Below, piece by piece: positions 5,027 to 6,708 of a stretch of 6,708 nucleotides of DNA. Position 1 is the stretch's first letter; each line of letters starts with the position of its first letter. Source of the stretch: Methanosarcinales archaeon. Its GTDB lineage: Archaea > Halobacteriota > Syntropharchaeia > Alkanophagales > Methanospirareceae. A model generated the notes under the pieces. It ran no database searches. It had not been told where the DNA came from and saw only the letters and a list, made by a program, of their open reading frames with translations. The translations under genes were made by a program, and so were the position numbers. The stretch spans positions 1 to 6,708 of the forward strand of contig JAUXGS010000050.1 of the NCBI GenBank assembly GCA_030621945.1. The letters run 5' to 3'.

Positions 5027-6274
5027 ATGAAATACGTGATTTTAATAGGAGATGGAATGGCAGATTATCCACTCCCTGAGCGTGGTAACAGGACGGCATT
5101 ACAAATCGCATCCACGCCAAATCTCGATTTCATCGCTACAGGGGGGAGGTGCGGTCTGGTAAGAACAATACCCGAGGGAATGCATGCCGGAAGTGATATT
5201 GCCACCCTCGCTATTCTTGGATACGATCCCGCAAAATATCATACGGGCAGAGGTCCGTTAGAGGCGATGGCAATGCATATTCCCCTCGATGCGGAGGATA
5301 TGATTTTTAGATGTAATCTCATAACCGAGAACGAAGGGATAATTGAGGATTTCAGTGGTGGGCATATAACAACCGAAGAGGCGCACGCGTTAATAGATGC
5401 ACTTAATGCAGAATTGCGCGATAAAAGGGTTGCTAACCAGGGGGAATTTACTTTTTATCCCGGTGTGAGCTATCGGAATATTCTGGTTATCAAATCCAAA
5501 TCAAGCGATTTTGAATTTCAGGAGGAAAAAGAAATAGGTGGCGCACCCCCTCACGACATAATTGGTGCCAACATCGAAGAGTACCTCCCCAAAGAGGAGA
5601 TTTTACGGGAGGTCATGCTCGCCTCGAAGGACGTGTTGGATGCGCATGAAATCAATGCGCAAAGGAGGGCACGTAACGAGAGGAAGGCGAATATGGTATG
5701 GCTCTGGAGCGGCGGTAAAAAGCCTGCAATGCCGCCGTTTAGCGAGCTGTATGGCGTACAAGGTTCGGTGATTTCGGGCGTTGACCTTATAAAAGGAATT
5801 GGGAGGTGCATAGGTCTGGGTGCAATAGAGGTGCCAGGCGCTACGGGCTATTTTGATACGAATTATAAGGGCAAGGCGGAATACGCACTGCGCAGCCTGG
5901 AAGAAAACGATTTTGTGCTGGTTCATGTAGAGGCGCCGGACGAGGCGGGGCATCTCCGTGATATAGATCTGAAAGTGAAAGCGATAGAGGATTTTGATGC
6001 GCTGGTGGTCGGCACCGTTTTAAAAGGAATGGAGCAGAACTTCGCAGATACGGAAGAGGGTTACAGGATATTGGTCATGCCGGATCACTACACGCCGGTG
6101 TCGGTGGGGACGCACACAAAAGAGCCCGTGCCTTTTGCGATCTACGATTCGCACGCCAAAAGTGAGCAGAAAAAGGCAGGCGGTTTTGATGAACAGTCCG
6201 CACGGAAGAGTGATTTAGGTGTGTTGGATGCACGAGCACAGGAGTTGATGAGGTTGTTCTTTGGAAAGACGTGA
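5027..6274 (+). CDS. apgM: 2,3-bisphosphoglycerate-independent phosphoglycerate mutase, archaeal type
   Basis: Interconverts 3- and 2-phosphoglycerate in glycolysis/gluconeogenesis without a bisphosphoglycerate cofactor. It is a metal-dependent enzyme of the alkaline phosphatase superfamily. With ATG 5027 the protein has 415 residues, typical of archaeal ApgM and shorter than bacterial GpmI. Visible metal and active-site motifs are VILIGDGMAD (Asp9), the phosphoserine nucleophile in GSDIATLAILGYDP (Ser56), HVEAPDEAGH (His300, Asp305, His309), MPDHYTP (Asp353, His354) and THTKEPVPF (His363). All expected ligands are present. After the nucleophile many relatives have Asn where Thr60 stands here (recalled). 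The inserted domain between the metal halves covers about residues 60-270. Its start MKYVILIGDG is canonical; TTG 5015 would add four residues but overlaps the ribosome site. The gene is divergent from the CBS protein and convergent with the membrane protein gene. The stop is TGA. Confidence 0.96.
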   Translation: MKYVILIGDGMADYPLPERGNRTALQIASTPNLDFIATGGRCGLVRTIPEGMHAGSDIATLAILGYDPAKYHTGRGPLEAMAMHIPLDAEDMIFRCNLITENEGIIEDFSGGHITTEEAHALIDALNAELRDKRVANQGEFTFYPGVSYRNILVIKSKSSDFEFQEEKEIGGAPPHDIIGANIEEYLPKEEILREVMLASKDVLDAHEINAQRRARNERKANMVWLWSGGKKPAMPPFSELYGVQGSVISGVDLIKGIGRCIGLGAIEVPGATGYFDTNYKGKAEYALRSLEENDFVLVHVEAPDEAGHLRDIDLKVKAIEDFDALVVGTVLKGMEQNFADTEEGYRILVMPDHYTPVSVGTHTKEPVPFAIYDSHAKSEQKKAGGFDEQSARKSDLGVLDARAQELMRLFFGKT

Positions 6275-6297
6275 TGGCTTGTTTTAGTCGCGTCAGG

Positions 6298-6645
6298 TTA
6301 TGAGAACTTCGTTGCCACGACATCAGCGATAATCCCGTACACGATGCCGAATGCGATAAGTGTCAACCCATCGGTTAGACCAGTATCAATCATGGGCATT
6401 ATCGCCATTGCCAGGCTTACTATTGCTCCAATTAACGCTCCTCTGATAACCGGATGAAGCGGGATGTTATCGCCTACGCCAATAAAAAGACCGATCAGTA
6501 TTCGGTTATATACGATCAATGCTAAGAGTCCGGTTGTGATGACAAGTTCTGGTCTTGATTCTGCAACCCCTATTGTCCCGTATGCGCAGAACAGCCCGCA
6601 TAATAATCCGATCGTGGTTGCGATTGCTATTCGTTTGCCGTTCAT
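6298..6645 (-). CDS. Small four-helix membrane protein, function unknown
   Basis: I do not recognise the family. The 115-residue protein is very hydrophobic, with four probable membrane segments at about residues 5-27, 33-56, 66-86 and 92-112. Short polar turns separate them, including SRPE near 30, GDNIPLHP near 58 and a DTGLTDG turn near 88. Glycine-rich helices (GLLCGLFCAYG, GALIGAIV, AFGIVYGI) suggest tight packing in an integral membrane bundle. There is no separate cleavable signal; the first helix follows a short basic start (MNGKR). The ATG at 6643-6645 has AAAGG about five bases upstream on the minus strand. That site overlaps the stop of a preceding minus-strand frame, implying co-transcription. 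It is convergent with apgM across 23 bases. The stop is TAA. The coding call is good; the function is open. Confidence 0.78.
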   Translation of the reverse strand: MNGKRIAIATTIGLLCGLFCAYGTIGVAESRPELVITTGLLALIVYNRILIGLFIGVGDNIPLHPVIRGALIGAIVSLAMAIMPMIDTGLTDGLTLIAFGIVYGIIADVVATKFS

Positions 6646-6652
6646 TTTTCCT

Positions 6653-6708
6653 TTATTTGCTAACCGTCATTGTGCAGCCCTTATCGGTGAATGCAACGTC
6701 CAACGTGA
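6653..6708 (-). CDS. 3' end of an upstream minus-strand gene (partial)
   Basis: A frame that enters from the right edge and ends with TAA at 6653-6655, coding the last 17 residues (ending FTDKGCTMTVSK). Its stop lies seven bases before the ATG of the membrane protein gene, and the AAAGG ribosome site of that gene overlaps it, an arrangement typical of operon partners. The other two minus-strand frames close earlier. The piece is too short to name a product. Confidence 0.45.
   Translation of the reverse strand, partial: TLDVAFTDKGCTMTVSK

Noticed and set aside
1..6708. A defence island, CRISPR array, transposon or prophage.
   Set aside because: There are no spaced repeats, transposase or integrase motifs, terminal repeats or phage genes. 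All the recognisable genes are housekeeping or common conserved families.

Overview
The window is archaeal chromosomal DNA with dense, ordinary housekeeping gene content. Several genes point to this independently: a RadA recombinase, a pyruvoyl-dependent arginine decarboxylase, an archaeal-type cofactor-independent phosphoglycerate mutase, a CBS-pair protein ending in a zinc ribbon, and AT-rich TATA-type boxes at archaeal spacing ahead of several starts. The combination fits a methanogen-related or ANME-like euryarchaeote. That placement is inferred from general resemblance, not from a database search.

Layout from left to right. Positions 1-1281 (+) hold proA, lacking its N-terminus at the window edge and broken by one in-frame TAG at 619-621. 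Positions 1385-1729 (-) hold a DUF3467 protein, convergent with proA across a T-rich inverted repeat. Positions 1838-2794 (+) hold a PfkB-family sugar or nucleoside kinase, divergent from DUF3467. Positions 2834-3334 (+) hold pdaD and 3441-4388 (+) hold radA. Positions 4390-4959 (-) hold a two-CBS plus zinc-ribbon protein whose stop lies one base from that of radA. Positions 5027-6274 (+) hold apgM, divergent from the CBS gene across a short symmetrical control region. Positions 6298-6645 (-) hold a four-helix membrane protein, preceded at the right edge by the 3' tail of another minus-strand gene. There is no gene-free stretch over 300 bases, no RNA gene, no CRISPR array and no mobile element that I can see.

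Functionally this is a set of separate tasks: proline synthesis (ProA), agmatine/polyamine synthesis (PdaD), homologous recombination (RadA), lower glycolysis/gluconeogenesis (ApgM), a sugar or nucleoside kinase, and a probable ligand-sensing CBS protein. I see no defence system, operon of unknown genes or other clearly new multigene system. The observation most worth following is the lone amber codon in an otherwise intact proA. It lies before the catalytic cysteine, so the truncated product would be inactive. Either the gene is freshly broken, the base is wrong, or TAG is read as an amino acid (for example pyrrolysine). radA ends in TAG exactly where the family normally ends, which argues against complete reassignment of TAG. 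Secondary points are the mirror-image ribosome-site/TATA layout between the CBS gene and apgM, the bidirectional T-tract inverted repeat after proA, and a 12-base tandem repeat in front of the radA promoter.
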